Source of the DNA: Edaphobacter lichenicola
GTDB taxonomy: Bacteria > Acidobacteriota > Terriglobia > Terriglobales > Acidobacteriaceae
Direction of reading: 5' to 3'
DNA length: 64,000 nucleotides
Assembly: GCF_025264645.1 (NCBI RefSeq)
Contig: NZ_CP073696.1
Location: 5,022,001-5,086,000 of the forward strand
Every line of letters starts with the position of its first letter. Within the stretch, counting starts at the first letter, position 1. Shown in pieces: positions 42,717-50,688 of the stretch. The position numbers were made by a program, and so were the translations under genes. Below the pieces are notes generated by a model. It searched no databases. It saw nothing but the letters and a program-made list of their open reading frames with translations, and had not been told where the DNA came from.

Positions 42717-43294
42717 TACTTCCATGCCCGTGACCACTTTGGCCCCGCTGTCTCTCCGCCGCGCAGCCGCGCGTCGATACCGGCATTTACTTCGATCAGT
42801 CTGCCAAAGAGCCAGATCAAATCGGATAGTCGATTCAGATACGCGAGGATCTCAGAATTTACTTCTACTCCGCTGGACGCAAGCCGAACCGCAGCGCGCT
42901 CCGTCCGGCGACACACCGTACGCGCCATCTCATATGCGGCTGATTCGGTATGTGCACCCGGCAATGACCAGTCGGCAAGAATACCTTCGGTCGCCTCAAT
43001 CTGATGAACCAGCTTCGTTAGCGTCTCAACGTCCTCTGCCGTGACGACAGGAGGTGTCTTCTTGCTCTCCGGTGGAGTAGCGAGCGCCGATCCTACTCGA
43101 AACAGTGTGCGTTGAATGGTTTCAGTCCAGTCGTAGATCTCTTTATTGGTACAGATGCTGCGAGCAAAGCCGAGCACCGTATTGAGTTCATCGACTGAAC
43201 CATATGCTTCTACTCGCAAATCAGCCTTCGAGATTCGAATGCCGCCGGCGAGTCCCGTTTGTCCGCCATCTCCACGTTTCGTTGCGATACTCAT
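42716..43294 (-). CDS. pduO: Cob(I)yrinic acid a,c-diamide adenosyltransferase, PduO type
   Basis: A 192-residue ATP:corrinoid adenosyltransferase, which puts the upper 5'-deoxyadenosyl ligand on cob(I)alamin or its precursors. The N-terminal ATP loop is T-K-R-G-D-G-G-Q-T-G-L-A-G-G, and the later helices have E-A-Y-G-S-V-D-E-L-N and R-R-T-E-R-A-A-V-R-L, the PduO signature. It overlaps the 290-residue unknown gene by 4 bases and bluB by 1 base. Confidence 0.95.
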   Translation of the reverse strand: MSIATKRGDGGQTGLAGGIRISKADLRVEAYGSVDELNTVLGFARSICTNKEIYDWTETIQRTLFRVGSALATPPESKKTPPVVTAEDVETLTKLVHQIEATEGILADWSLPGAHTESAAYEMARTVCRRTERAAVRLASSGVEVNSEILAYLNRLSDLIWLFGRLIEVNAGIDARLRGGETAGPKWSRAWK

Positions 43295-44163
43295 AGTTCA
43301 TCTCCTTGTACAGATTCGGTTTCATCAAGTGGCTCCAGCGATTCTTCGATACGCACTCGGATAACTTTGCGAAGGGGCACTCTTTTGTACTTTAGAACCA
43401 AGTCCGCGTGGAGAAAGTCGATCACCCGAGGTGGCCGATCTGAGAATAACTGTTCCTCGCAGAAAAACCATGGTTGGGTAGCGCCAACTTCTCCGATGTC
43501 CCGCGCGGAGATCACGACAGCTGGAACGTGATGCACTCCCATTTGCAGAAGGTTATAGGCACGATGATATCCGTCACGTAAAAACCATCGGCCACCGAGC
43601 TCCGCGACTTCTAGAAAGGGGCTGCCACCATAAAGCGAAAGAGGCAAAAGCCCAGCTTCACCACGTGAAGAATCCAGTCGAAGCTGGAAATCCGGGTTGC
43701 TGGAGTATAAGCAGACGTCCAAACCGTCTATTACGCATTTGTTATGCTCAAGACGATACTTCGTGCTCCTTCTTGTTCCTATTGCAAGCGAGATTAAGCC
43801 AGGCCAGTCGTCCTGTCTAAAGGGTTCTAATGGTTTCCTTGCGGGAGCGAAGATAAGTCTGCGCTGAAAAGCAAGCAACCGGCGCAGGTCAACCACACCT
43901 AAAGTCCACGTGAGTCCCTCATACTCTTTTTGTAGATCGTCTCGCTGTGAGGCAACAGTTAGAAGAGGTTGAATACGTTCGGTTTCTGCTAGCAACAACG
44001 CCTCTATGTGGATGTAACACTCTCTCTCAGCCAATGCTTCACGCGCCAGTCTGACTTTGTTCGCTAGTGCTTCGGGACTATAGTCTGCCATGGCGTTGCG
44101 GAGCGAGTATTCATCGAATCCCCACGCGATCAACTCATGCACATCCACACTCGATCCGGTCAC
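43291..44163 (-). CDS. Unknown protein embedded in the cobalamin operon
   Basis: A 290-residue soluble protein between cobC and pduO. It starts at GTG 44163 in a GTGA overlap with cobC and ends in an ATGA overlap with pduO, so it is fully coupled to the B12 genes. The N-terminal half is helical (E-A-L-A-N-K-V-R-L-A-R-E-A-L-A-E-R). The most telling segment is W-F-L-R-D-G-Y-H-R-A-Y-N-L-L-Q-M-G-V-H-H with V-P-A-V-V after it, which resembles the D-G-x-H-R...G...V-P-x-V-V core of ParB/sulfiredoxin-type domains. No known cobalamin enzyme matches. A regulatory or nucleotide-binding role is only a guess. Confidence 0.8.
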   Translation of the reverse strand: MTGSSVDVHELIAWGFDEYSLRNAMADYSPEALANKVRLAREALAERECYIHIEALLLAETERIQPLLTVASQRDDLQKEYEGLTWTLGVVDLRRLLAFQRRLIFAPARKPLEPFRQDDWPGLISLAIGTRRSTKYRLEHNKCVIDGLDVCLYSSNPDFQLRLDSSRGEAGLLPLSLYGGSPFLEVAELGGRWFLRDGYHRAYNLLQMGVHHVPAVVISARDIGEVGATQPWFFCEEQLFSDRPPRVIDFLHADLVLKYKRVPLRKVIRVRIEESLEPLDETESVQGDEL

Positions 44164-44747
44164 TGGATAACCTCAGCGAACTGTGTCGAAGGCCAAGTTG
44201 CAACGGTGTAGCGAACAATCGAACAGTAGGGCTTCGTCAGCTTCCAGGCTTCTTCTGTGGAGCATCCACACAACGCACACAAGATGGTACGCAATATGCC
44301 GGCGTGTGTGACGACGGCGATGTTGCGTGTCATAGCTTGAGTGGATAAGAACTCGACTTCATTCAGTACACGTCTTTTAAATTCGCCGATGTCCTCGCCT
44401 CCTGGCGCCGGAATGTTCGGATACTCTGCAATCCAACGGTGAGCATAGTCTTGTTCCTGTTGCTCAATGTCGTTCCAGCTTCGACCCTCCCATCGGCCGA
44501 AGTTGATCTCACGTAATGCGGGCCTAACAATACAGTCTACGGTCAAAGATTTCGCGATTGTCTCTGCAGTGGTCAGCGCGCGGCGGAGGTCGCTTGTATA
44601 AACCGCACCGATATCTCCCCCGCGCAGTGTGTCCAGGAGTTCAGACACTTGAGTGTGGCCACGTTCATTCAAGTCTGGATCTGAATGGCCGCAAAAAGTG
44701 CCAGCCATGTCTGTCTCCGCGTGGCGGATAAAAAGTATCTCGTTCAT
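44160..44747 (-). CDS. cobC: Histidine phosphatase, probable alpha-ribazole phosphatase
   Basis: A 195-residue phosphatase. It opens E-I-L-F-I-R-H-A-E-T-D, the R-H-x phosphohistidine motif, and continues L-N-E-R-G-H-T-Q-V, Y-T-S-D-L-R-R-A-L-T-T-A, the acid-base region R-E-I-N-F-G-R-W-E-G and the second His in V-V-T-H-A-G-I-L. In cob clusters this family removes the phosphate from alpha-ribazole or adenosylcobalamin 5'-phosphate. The ATG at 44747 overlaps the cobS stop (ATGA). The specific role is inferred from position. Confidence 0.85.
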   Translation of the reverse strand: MNEILFIRHAETDMAGTFCGHSDPDLNERGHTQVSELLDTLRGGDIGAVYTSDLRRALTTAETIAKSLTVDCIVRPALREINFGRWEGRSWNDIEQQEQDYAHRWIAEYPNIPAPGGEDIGEFKRRVLNEVEFLSTQAMTRNIAVVTHAGILRTILCALCGCSTEEAWKLTKPYCSIVRYTVATWPSTQFAEVIQ

Positions 44748-45508
44748 ACAATCCACACTCCACAGAAGTACACGGCGATCTCAGCCAGTTGATTTGTTGC
44801 ACCGAAGCAGTCGCCAGTGACGCCACCAATTTTTTTCCAGTAAAACAATCCGCTAAGCGTCACAACGAGCAGTGTCGCCAGCAGCGGGGCCACAGCGGAC
44901 CACCGCAGCGCAACGATGACCAGGGCAATACTAAATAGTGATCCGAATATGAGTGTGGATAACGAGGTAAGTTTTGCAATACGTGCCCCTTGACCTTCTT
45001 GTTCTCGGGCCGATGGAAGGAAATAGCTCAGCGGCAGCGAACTCCAACGGCAAAGGACATGCGACGAGATAACATATGCTGCGAAACGTTCGGCTGGTAG
45101 TGATGCCAACAGAACATAGCGTGCCAGTAACGATAAGACGAGAGCGGCCGCTCCATAACTTCCAATCCGGCTGTCTTTCAGGATGGTCAATATCTGATCC
45201 TTGCTCCACCCTCCGCCAAACCCATCCGCGGTGTCGGCGAGCCCATCCTCGTGGAGACAACCGGTGATCAGCATGAGATAAGCGAGCACGACCAACCCAA
45301 TCACTGCGCGACTTAGATGAGATAACAGTAACTTCTGTAAGAAGGCGGCGCCGCAGCCAACCACGAGACCGACCAGCGGAAAAAACTTAGCAGCACGCGA
45401 GAGCGAGTCGACTTCGAATGTCTTCGACAGAGTTGGAATGCGTGTCAAAAACTGAAACGCAACTGCCACCTCGTCGCTTAGTATATGGATCTTTTTCATT
45501 ATGCTCAC
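44744..45508 (-). CDS. cobS: Adenosylcobinamide-GDP ribazoletransferase
   Basis: A 254-residue integral membrane enzyme that joins adenosylcobinamide-GDP and alpha-ribazole to give cobalamin. The N-terminal mark A-F-Q-F-L-T-R-I-P and the catalytic loop T-G-C-L-H-E-D-G-L-A-D-T-A-D-G-F-G-G-G are both present, with about six helices. GTG at 45508 overlaps the cobT stop (GTGA); an ATG at 45499 is the alternative. Confidence 0.95.
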   Translation of the reverse strand: MSIMKKIHILSDEVAVAFQFLTRIPTLSKTFEVDSLSRAAKFFPLVGLVVGCGAAFLQKLLLSHLSRAVIGLVVLAYLMLITGCLHEDGLADTADGFGGGWSKDQILTILKDSRIGSYGAAALVLSLLARYVLLASLPAERFAAYVISSHVLCRWSSLPLSYFLPSAREQEGQGARIAKLTSLSTLIFGSLFSIALVIVALRWSAVAPLLATLLVVTLSGLFYWKKIGGVTGDCFGATNQLAEIAVYFCGVWIV

Positions 45509-46584
45509 GCCGTCGCCTCGCTGACGCCAGCAGAAGCAAAGGTCGCCATCTGATTGTAGAGAGCCATTGCGGACTCGATGATTGGCATTGCCAGAACCGC
45601 CCCGGTTCCTTCACCAAGCCGCATGCTCAAAGAAAGAATCGGTTTCAGGTCGAGGTACTCGAGCAGCACGCGGTGACCTGGCTCCTCGGATTGATGTCCG
45701 GCAAACAGATAACCTCGTACACGTGGCTCAACTGAAAACGCAATCGCTGCCGCTGCCGTCGAGATAAATCCGTCTGCAATTATGGCTATCCCATATCTGG
45801 CTGCGCCCAGTATGAAACCTGTCATGGCGGCAATCTCTAGGCCTCCGACACGACGCAATACGTCTAGTGGCTCAGGCGTTGTGCCTGCTGGAAAGTGTTT
45901 ATGAACGATAGCTTCTATTACTCTCAACTTGTGCGCATAAGCAGCCGAATCTAAACCAGTTCCTCTGCCAGAGACATGTACGACAGGTGTCTGGGCCAAA
46001 ACTGAAGTGATGGCGCTTGCTGCCGAGGTGTTTCCAATGCCCATCTCGCCAACGGCCACCAGGTTTTGCCCTTTCGCCTTCGCGCCTGCCGCCAACTTAA
46101 TCCCTATCTCGAGAGCCTGTGCCAACTCCTCATCGTCCATCGCTGGTTCGCGTAGCATATTGCGCGTCCCTTTGCGTATCTTGTGGTTCAGAAGTCCGTC
46201 GATGCCGTGAAAGTCTGCATCAACGCCGACATCGATAACGTTTAGCTCGACGTGATGCAGCTTCGCCAATACATTGATTGCAGCGCCGTGTGCGAGAAAG
46301 TTGAGCACCATCTGTCTCGTCACCTCACTCGGGTACGCACTGACGCCTTCGGCTGTTACTCCGTGGTCCGCTGCAAATACGTAAACGGATTTCTGCAGAG
46401 GGCCGGCGAAATCATCCTGTCGAATCGACACCATCTGCGCGGCGAGATCCTCGAGCACGCCGAGGCTGCCTAACGGCTTTGTCAGCACATCCAGATGCGC
46501 GCGTGCGCGTGCAAGCCACTGCTCGCTGGTCGGCGCGATCGCCGACCTCACGTGCGAGAGAATCAGTTGATTCGACGCGCTCAT
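45505..46584 (-). CDS. cobT: Nicotinate-nucleotide:dimethylbenzimidazole phosphoribosyltransferase
   Basis: A 359-residue enzyme that makes alpha-ribazole 5'-phosphate from dimethylbenzimidazole and nicotinate mononucleotide. It has L-T-K-P-L-G-S-L-G-V-L-E near the start, V-A-V-G-E-M-G-I-G-N-T in the middle, and L-G-E-G-T-G-A-V-L-A-M-P with the catalytic Glu near the C-terminus. Its ATG overlaps the stop of the truncated ATPase frame upstream (ATGA) and has AGGAGG before it. Confidence 0.95.
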   Translation of the reverse strand: MSASNQLILSHVRSAIAPTSEQWLARARAHLDVLTKPLGSLGVLEDLAAQMVSIRQDDFAGPLQKSVYVFAADHGVTAEGVSAYPSEVTRQMVLNFLAHGAAINVLAKLHHVELNVIDVGVDADFHGIDGLLNHKIRKGTRNMLREPAMDDEELAQALEIGIKLAAGAKAKGQNLVAVGEMGIGNTSAASAITSVLAQTPVVHVSGRGTGLDSAAYAHKLRVIEAIVHKHFPAGTTPEPLDVLRRVGGLEIAAMTGFILGAARYGIAIIADGFISTAAAAIAFSVEPRVRGYLFAGHQSEEPGHRVLLEYLDLKPILSLSMRLGEGTGAVLAMPIIESAMALYNQMATFASAGVSEATA

Positions 46585-46856
46585 CCGACCCTCCTGTCAA
46601 AACGCTGCATTTGTTCGAGGAGTAAAGGGTGGCGACGAGGTGGACAATCAAACGTCTTTTCCAAAAGGGTCGGCTTCAACAGCTCCTGTGGGTTGCCGCA
46701 CACCAGAGGCATATGCGGACTGAGCAGTACATCTGACGAAGAATTTCCTTCTACTAGTTGACGATCATGAATAGAAGCGAAGATAGTAATTCCCTCCAAG
46801 CGCAGAAAATGAAGCAAATCATTTAATTCCATCTGTCGCTCGATGTCGAGATTTTG
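46581..46856 (-). pseudogene. C-terminal remnant of a BtuD-like ABC transporter ATPase
   Basis: The open frame reads N-L-D-I-E-R-Q-M-E-L-N-D-L-L, then G-I-T-I-F-A-S-I-H-D, then P-L-V-C-G-N-P-Q-E-L-L-K-P-T-L-L-E-K-T-F. This lines up without gaps with the end of BtuD/FecE/HmuV ATPases: the segment right after Walker B (x-x-L-D-x-x-x-Q), the H-switch (H-D), and the C-terminal helices (G-x-x-x-E-V-L-x-x-x-x-L). The Walker A, signature and Walker B parts are missing; a TGA at 46857-46859 precedes the homology. The 83-residue ORF from the internal ATG at 46829 would be inactive. It still ends in an ATGA overlap with cobT, as an intact gene would. Confidence 0.75.
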
Positions 46857-46929
46857 TCAGTATGCAACTAGAGAAGCAGGGAACAGCAAACAGCACGATC
46901 AGGGGCAGAGATAAAAAACATCGCTTCAT
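46819..46929 (-). pseudogene. N-terminal remnant of an exported BtuF-like protein
   Basis: The ATG at 46929 overlaps the cobB stop in ATGA fashion and opens M-K-R-C-F-L-S-L-P-L-I-V-L-F-A-V-P-C, a normal signal or lipoprotein signal sequence with a Cys at residue 22. From about residue 24 the sequence runs out of frame into the BtuD remnant and stops after 36 codons. The natural reading is a substrate-binding protein of a B12 transporter whose body was deleted. The protein identity is inferred from the neighbouring BtuD piece, because only the signal sequence is left. Confidence 0.55.
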
Positions 46930-48320
46930 GCGGTCACCGCCTGGGCTGTTCGCGCATGCCGAATCGCCGCGACGAAGTTCTCTGCCAGCCCGGCGTCTGA
47001 TCGAAAGTGCAAATGGATGTAGCTCGCGAACACGTTCTTATGTCGAAATCCTTCAAATTCTTTTTTGCCGGACATGGAGTATTGCACTCGGTAATTAGTT
47101 GCAACTTCACCGGTGAAAATGATGCGCGAGTAATGGAAGCTATGTCCACGAACAATTGTCCCCGCACGTCCAAGCAGGCAGTCCTCAATAAACTCCGCGG
47201 TGACATATCCAAACTGCACAAGCTTCTCGGTCATTTGCATCGTGAGCGGTAGTACGCCGGCCATTGCGTAGTTCGAGCCGTCAGCCGTTGTCAAATTTTC
47301 AGCGAGATAAAGCATCCCGCCGCATTCCGCGTACACCGGTCTGCCTGAGTCGACAAATACTTGTATGTCCTTGATCATCTGCCGATTGCCGCTTAGCTGC
47401 TGCGCATATAACTCCGGATAGCCACCTCCGAGATAAAGGCCATCGAGATTCGGTGGCAGCGCAACATCGTGCATCGGACTGAAGCGGACGATCTCGGCTC
47501 GCTGCTCCCGAAGTAGATCGAGATTGTCTTCATAATAGAACGAGAATGCGTGATCGCATGGCACCCCAATTCTCACCCTATCGGCAACTATCAATCTGTT
47601 GATCGGTGCATGCCAAACCTCATCTATCTCGAGGCCGCATTCCAAACCGATCAACGCATTAAGATCAAAGTGCTTTTCTGCCAATGCAGCAAGTGCGTCG
47701 ATTGCACTATCTTCGCTGTTCTGCGGAGCTTCGGTAGCACTTCGTAGCCCGAGGTGTCGTTCCGGTATTGCGATTGCCGGCTCTCGAGGCAGCCAGCCTA
47801 GAATCCTCGTTTTACACGACGACTCAATCGCCGCGCGCAGCATCGCATAGTGCGATTCACTTGCAACGCGATTCAGAATTACTCCAGCAATCCTCAACTT
47901 AGGATCGAACATCTCAAAACCCAGCATCACCGCTGCGATACTTCGCGCTGTCTTCGCAGCATCTACAACGAGCACCACCGGCAGCTTCAGCAGCTTCGCA
48001 ATCTCTGCCGTGCTGCCCGCTTCCGCCTCTCCGCTCTTTCCATCGAAAAGCCCCATCATGCCTTCTGCAACTAGCGCATCCGCTCCCCGCGCAGCGTTCT
48101 GCAGCACGCTCTTGTTCGCCTCGCCACTCAGCATCCATGTATCGACGTTCCGAGCCACCCGACCGCAGATCCGAGTGTGATGGCCTGTGTCAAGAAAATC
48201 GGGTCCGCATTTGAACGGCTGCACGACAAGCCCGCGTCTCCGCAGTCCAGCCATAATTGCCAGCGCGACCGTTGTCTTTCCCACGCCGCTTGCGGTGCCC
48301 GATACCAGCAGCCCTCTCAC
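46926..48320 (-). CDS. cobB: Cobyrinate a,c-diamide synthase
   Basis: A 464-residue glutamine-dependent amidase that amidates the a and c side chains of cobyrinate (CobB/CbiA). The N-terminal ATP site is G-T-A-S-G-V-G-K-T-T-V-A, followed by F-K-C-G-P-D-F-L-D-T-G-H-H; the C-terminal glutaminase has L-Y-L-G-G-G-Y-P-E-L-Y and Y-A-E-C-G-G-M-L-Y-L, with the nucleophile Cys. A late S-Y-I-H-L-H is the expected His. Its GTG start overlaps the cobU stop (GTGA). Confidence 0.95.
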   Translation of the reverse strand: MRGLLVSGTASGVGKTTVALAIMAGLRRRGLVVQPFKCGPDFLDTGHHTRICGRVARNVDTWMLSGEANKSVLQNAARGADALVAEGMMGLFDGKSGEAEAGSTAEIAKLLKLPVVLVVDAAKTARSIAAVMLGFEMFDPKLRIAGVILNRVASESHYAMLRAAIESSCKTRILGWLPREPAIAIPERHLGLRSATEAPQNSEDSAIDALAALAEKHFDLNALIGLECGLEIDEVWHAPINRLIVADRVRIGVPCDHAFSFYYEDNLDLLREQRAEIVRFSPMHDVALPPNLDGLYLGGGYPELYAQQLSGNRQMIKDIQVFVDSGRPVYAECGGMLYLAENLTTADGSNYAMAGVLPLTMQMTEKLVQFGYVTAEFIEDCLLGRAGTIVRGHSFHYSRIIFTGEVATNYRVQYSMSGKKEFEGFRHKNVFASYIHLHFRSDAGLAENFVAAIRHARTAQAVTA

Positions 48321-48871
48321 AACGTCACCTCAAGATGCCCCTTCAATGCCAGTGGCAATCCTGCCACCATCAACACCACGTCATCCGCGACCCTTGCAAC
48401 ACGTTGGTTGATCTCGCCCAGCAGATCGCGATATCTCCTCCCCAGCGGATAAGCTGGAACCACGCCACTCCCTACCTCATTCGACACAAGCACGACAGAG
48501 CACCAAGCAGTCCGGAGCGACTCGCACAACGCCTCGACCCGGCGTTCAATCGCATCGCCGTCTTCACCCTCTTCTTCGAGAAGGTTTGCCGCAAAGATCG
48601 TCAGACAGTCCACTACCATCACATCGCAGTTAAGCTGATGATGCGCCAGCACGCGAGCCAGTTCCAGCGGCTCTTCGACAGTGGTCCACTCGGCAGGCCG
48701 CTCCTCGCGGTGACGTTCGATCTTCTTCTGCATCTCGTCGTCCGAGATCTTTGCCGTTGCCACAAACGTCACGCGTTGCGATTGCTCGGCAAGCTGCTGC
48801 GCATAACGGCTCTTACCGCTACGAACACCACCAAGTACGAGTGTCACGGAACCCTGGCGCGTCTCCTGCAT
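48317..48871 (-). CDS. cobU: Adenosylcobinamide kinase / guanylyltransferase
   Basis: A 184-residue bifunctional enzyme that phosphorylates adenosylcobinamide and adds GMP. It opens with L-V-L-G-G-V-R-S-G-K-S-R-Y-A-Q, the P-loop, and has the guanylylation His in K-I-E-R-H-R-E-E-R-P-A-E-W, then V-S-N-E-V-G-S-G-V-V-P. AAGGAG lies 6 bases before the ATG. It is the first gene after the cobalamin riboswitch. Confidence 0.95.
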   Translation of the reverse strand: MQETRQGSVTLVLGGVRSGKSRYAQQLAEQSQRVTFVATAKISDDEMQKKIERHREERPAEWTTVEEPLELARVLAHHQLNCDVMVVDCLTIFAANLLEEEGEDGDAIERRVEALCESLRTAWCSVVLVSNEVGSGVVPAYPLGRRYRDLLGEINQRVARVADDVVLMVAGLPLALKGHLEVTL

Positions 48872-49010
48872 CGTTAGCTCCTTGCCCCGGCGTTATGAAA
48901 ACCACCGAGCCGAGCGGGAATAAATTTAGGCAGCGCTCGTGCAGACTTTCTATCGAAGTCAGCGAGAATGCTCTCCAGCTCTCCCAGCGAAGCTGAATCA
49001 AGCCTGATCG

Positions 49011-49195
49011 GCCTCCGGCAGGTCTCCTGACTTGCGCTTCAATGAGGCTTGACTTACCTTCCCAGGACAAACCCAGTGGCTTTGAACAACCTGTCAAATC
49101 TCTCGGCGCTTACAGTTACGGGGTAGTGACGGATTCGCACCGTCTTCCCAACACCAGATGAGAAAAGACTATCCCTGTCACCTTCCCGGGTCAAA
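49011..49195 (-). promoter_or_regulatory. Cobalamin (AdoCbl) riboswitch
   Basis: On the minus strand the order of conserved blocks is right: GGGAAGGTGACAGGG, GACGGTGCGAATCCGTCAC, CCCCGTAACTGTAA, the B12 box AGCCACTG (complement of 49072-49081), TGGGAAGG and CAGGAGACCTGCC. The 3' end is about 140 bases before the cobU ATG. A GC hairpin arm pair CGAGCG/CGCTCG lies at 48911-48938 in that gap and could be the expression platform. When B12 is bound, expression of the operon should fall. Confidence 0.92.
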
Positions 49196-49225
49196 TTTTG
49201 ACAAACCCGCGACAAAACGCCACAG

Positions 49226-50611
49226 CTAACCCCGGCCCACGATCTGCTGTGCCGCAGCACGCGCATCTCGCACAAGGTCCGGCACGCCCACGCCACGATA
49301 TCCATTGCCGAGCAGTGTCAGTCCTTTCAGCTTTTTCACTCGCTCGTCGAGCGCCTTCATTCGCTCCAGATGACCTACCTCATACTGCGGCAAACTGCGC
49401 GGCCAGCGTCGCACGACGGTCACCTGCGGCTTTGGCAGTGGTCCCAGAATCTGCGCCAGCTCAAGTCGAGCTACCGCAGCCGTCTCATCATTTCCGCAAC
49501 GTATCAGGCGTTCCGCTGCCTTTCCCCCGAAGAACGCCCTTACCAGCCGCCCTCCCTGTGGTACCCGGTCCTCGAACTTCTGATCGACGAACGTGCATGC
49601 CATCAGCAGATTGTCCGAGCCCGGCGGCACCAGAAACCCGAATCCTTGCGGCAGAGCCAGCCTCGCAGCATCTGGAAATCCAAATCCCACCACCACCGCC
49701 GAACTCGCGTCCATCTCCAACATAGGCGCGATCTCAGCATCCACCGGCTCCAGCAGTAAGCGAGCCACATCGACCGGTGCCGCCATCATCAACGCATCGA
49801 AACGCTCGACACCGCGGGCCGTCCCCACCAGCCAGCCCTCCTCGCCATAGGAGACGAACCTCACCTCCGCAGCCATCCGAATCCAGCTCTCTGGAACTGC
49901 TGCGATCATGCGGTCCACCAACGTCCCCATGCCACTTCGCAGCGTCGTAAACACCGGGCTCGGCTTCGAAGAGGTAGCTCGCGCCTGTACCGCAGCAATT
50001 AAACTCCCATGCTCACGCTCCATCGCGACAAATGGAGCCATCACCGCGCGCACGCTTAGCCTTGCGACGTCGCCGCCGAATACACCACTCAGCAGCGGAG
50101 CCCCGATCTTCTCCAGAACCTCTTCGCCGAAGTGACGCTCGACAAAATCTGCAACGCTCTCATCCTCTTCAGGAGCAGCCGTCTTCAGATCCGCAGCCAG
50201 TCTAACTTCATCACGATAGGCTTGCTTGGCTCCCGCGCTAAACAACTCCGACCCATCCAGCGCCTCCAGATTGGCCGGCACCATCATTCGCATACCGTCC
50301 GGCATAGCCTGGAGCTTCTTATCGACCAGCACATACGTCTTTCGCGTAGCGTCGTTCGAGGGCATTACCTCAGCGCCAAGCCCAAGCTCCTCCGCCAACG
50401 TACGTGCCCATGGCTTCTCGGTCACCCACGCGTCGGGGCCGCACTCGATAACAAAGCCACCCTCACGCACTGTCTCGACGATCCCCCCCAGCCGCGTCGA
50501 AGCTTCAAACAGAACACCCTGCACCTCAGCACCATCGCGAGCGAGCCGCGCAAGCTCATATGCCGCCGCCAATCCCGCTACCCCGCCACCCACAATTGCA
50601 ACCCGCTTCAT
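49226..50611 (-). CDS. hemY: Protoporphyrinogen oxidase, oxygen-dependent (HemG/HemY type)
   Basis: A 461-residue FAD enzyme of heme synthesis. It opens V-A-I-V-G-G-G-V-A-G-L-A-A-A-Y-E-L-A, the dinucleotide-binding motif, and has E-C-G-P-D-A-W, V-F-G-G-D, and a closing L-T-L-L-G-N-G-Y-R-G-V-G-V-P-D, all typical of the family. The ATG at 50611 with GGAG upstream is preferred to a frame opening at 50641. It lies behind hemH in the same direction, with a terminator between them, so it may have its own promoter. Confidence 0.92.
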   Translation of the reverse strand: MKRVAIVGGGVAGLAAAYELARLARDGAEVQGVLFEASTRLGGIVETVREGGFVIECGPDAWVTEKPWARTLAEELGLGAEVMPSNDATRKTYVLVDKKLQAMPDGMRMMVPANLEALDGSELFSAGAKQAYRDEVRLAADLKTAAPEEDESVADFVERHFGEEVLEKIGAPLLSGVFGGDVARLSVRAVMAPFVAMEREHGSLIAAVQARATSSKPSPVFTTLRSGMGTLVDRMIAAVPESWIRMAAEVRFVSYGEEGWLVGTARGVERFDALMMAAPVDVARLLLEPVDAEIAPMLEMDASSAVVVGFGFPDAARLALPQGFGFLVPPGSDNLLMACTFVDQKFEDRVPQGGRLVRAFFGGKAAERLIRCGNDETAAVARLELAQILGPLPKPQVTVVRRWPRSLPQYEVGHLERMKALDERVKKLKGLTLLGNGYRGVGVPDLVRDARAAAQQIVGRG

Positions 50612-50642
50612 CCGTTCTCCAAAAGAAAATTCCGCAAACAAA

Positions 50643-50664
50643 AACGGAGGTCAGAGCCTCCGCC
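50643..50664 (-). terminator. Intrinsic terminator between hemH and hemY
   Basis: CGGAGG (50645-50650) and CCTCCG (50657-50662) form a 6-bp GC stem with a 6-base loop. On the minus strand the stem is followed by TTTTTGTTT, so it ends transcripts from hemE-hemH just before hemY. Confidence 0.7.
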
Positions 50665-50688
50665 TTTGGCCCTCATGACAGCCTATAT

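Noticed and set aside
46581..46832. An 83-residue gene as an intact member of the cobalamin operon
   Set aside because: Homology to a transporter ATPase begins upstream of its ATG and lacks every ATP-binding motif, so it is a remnant.
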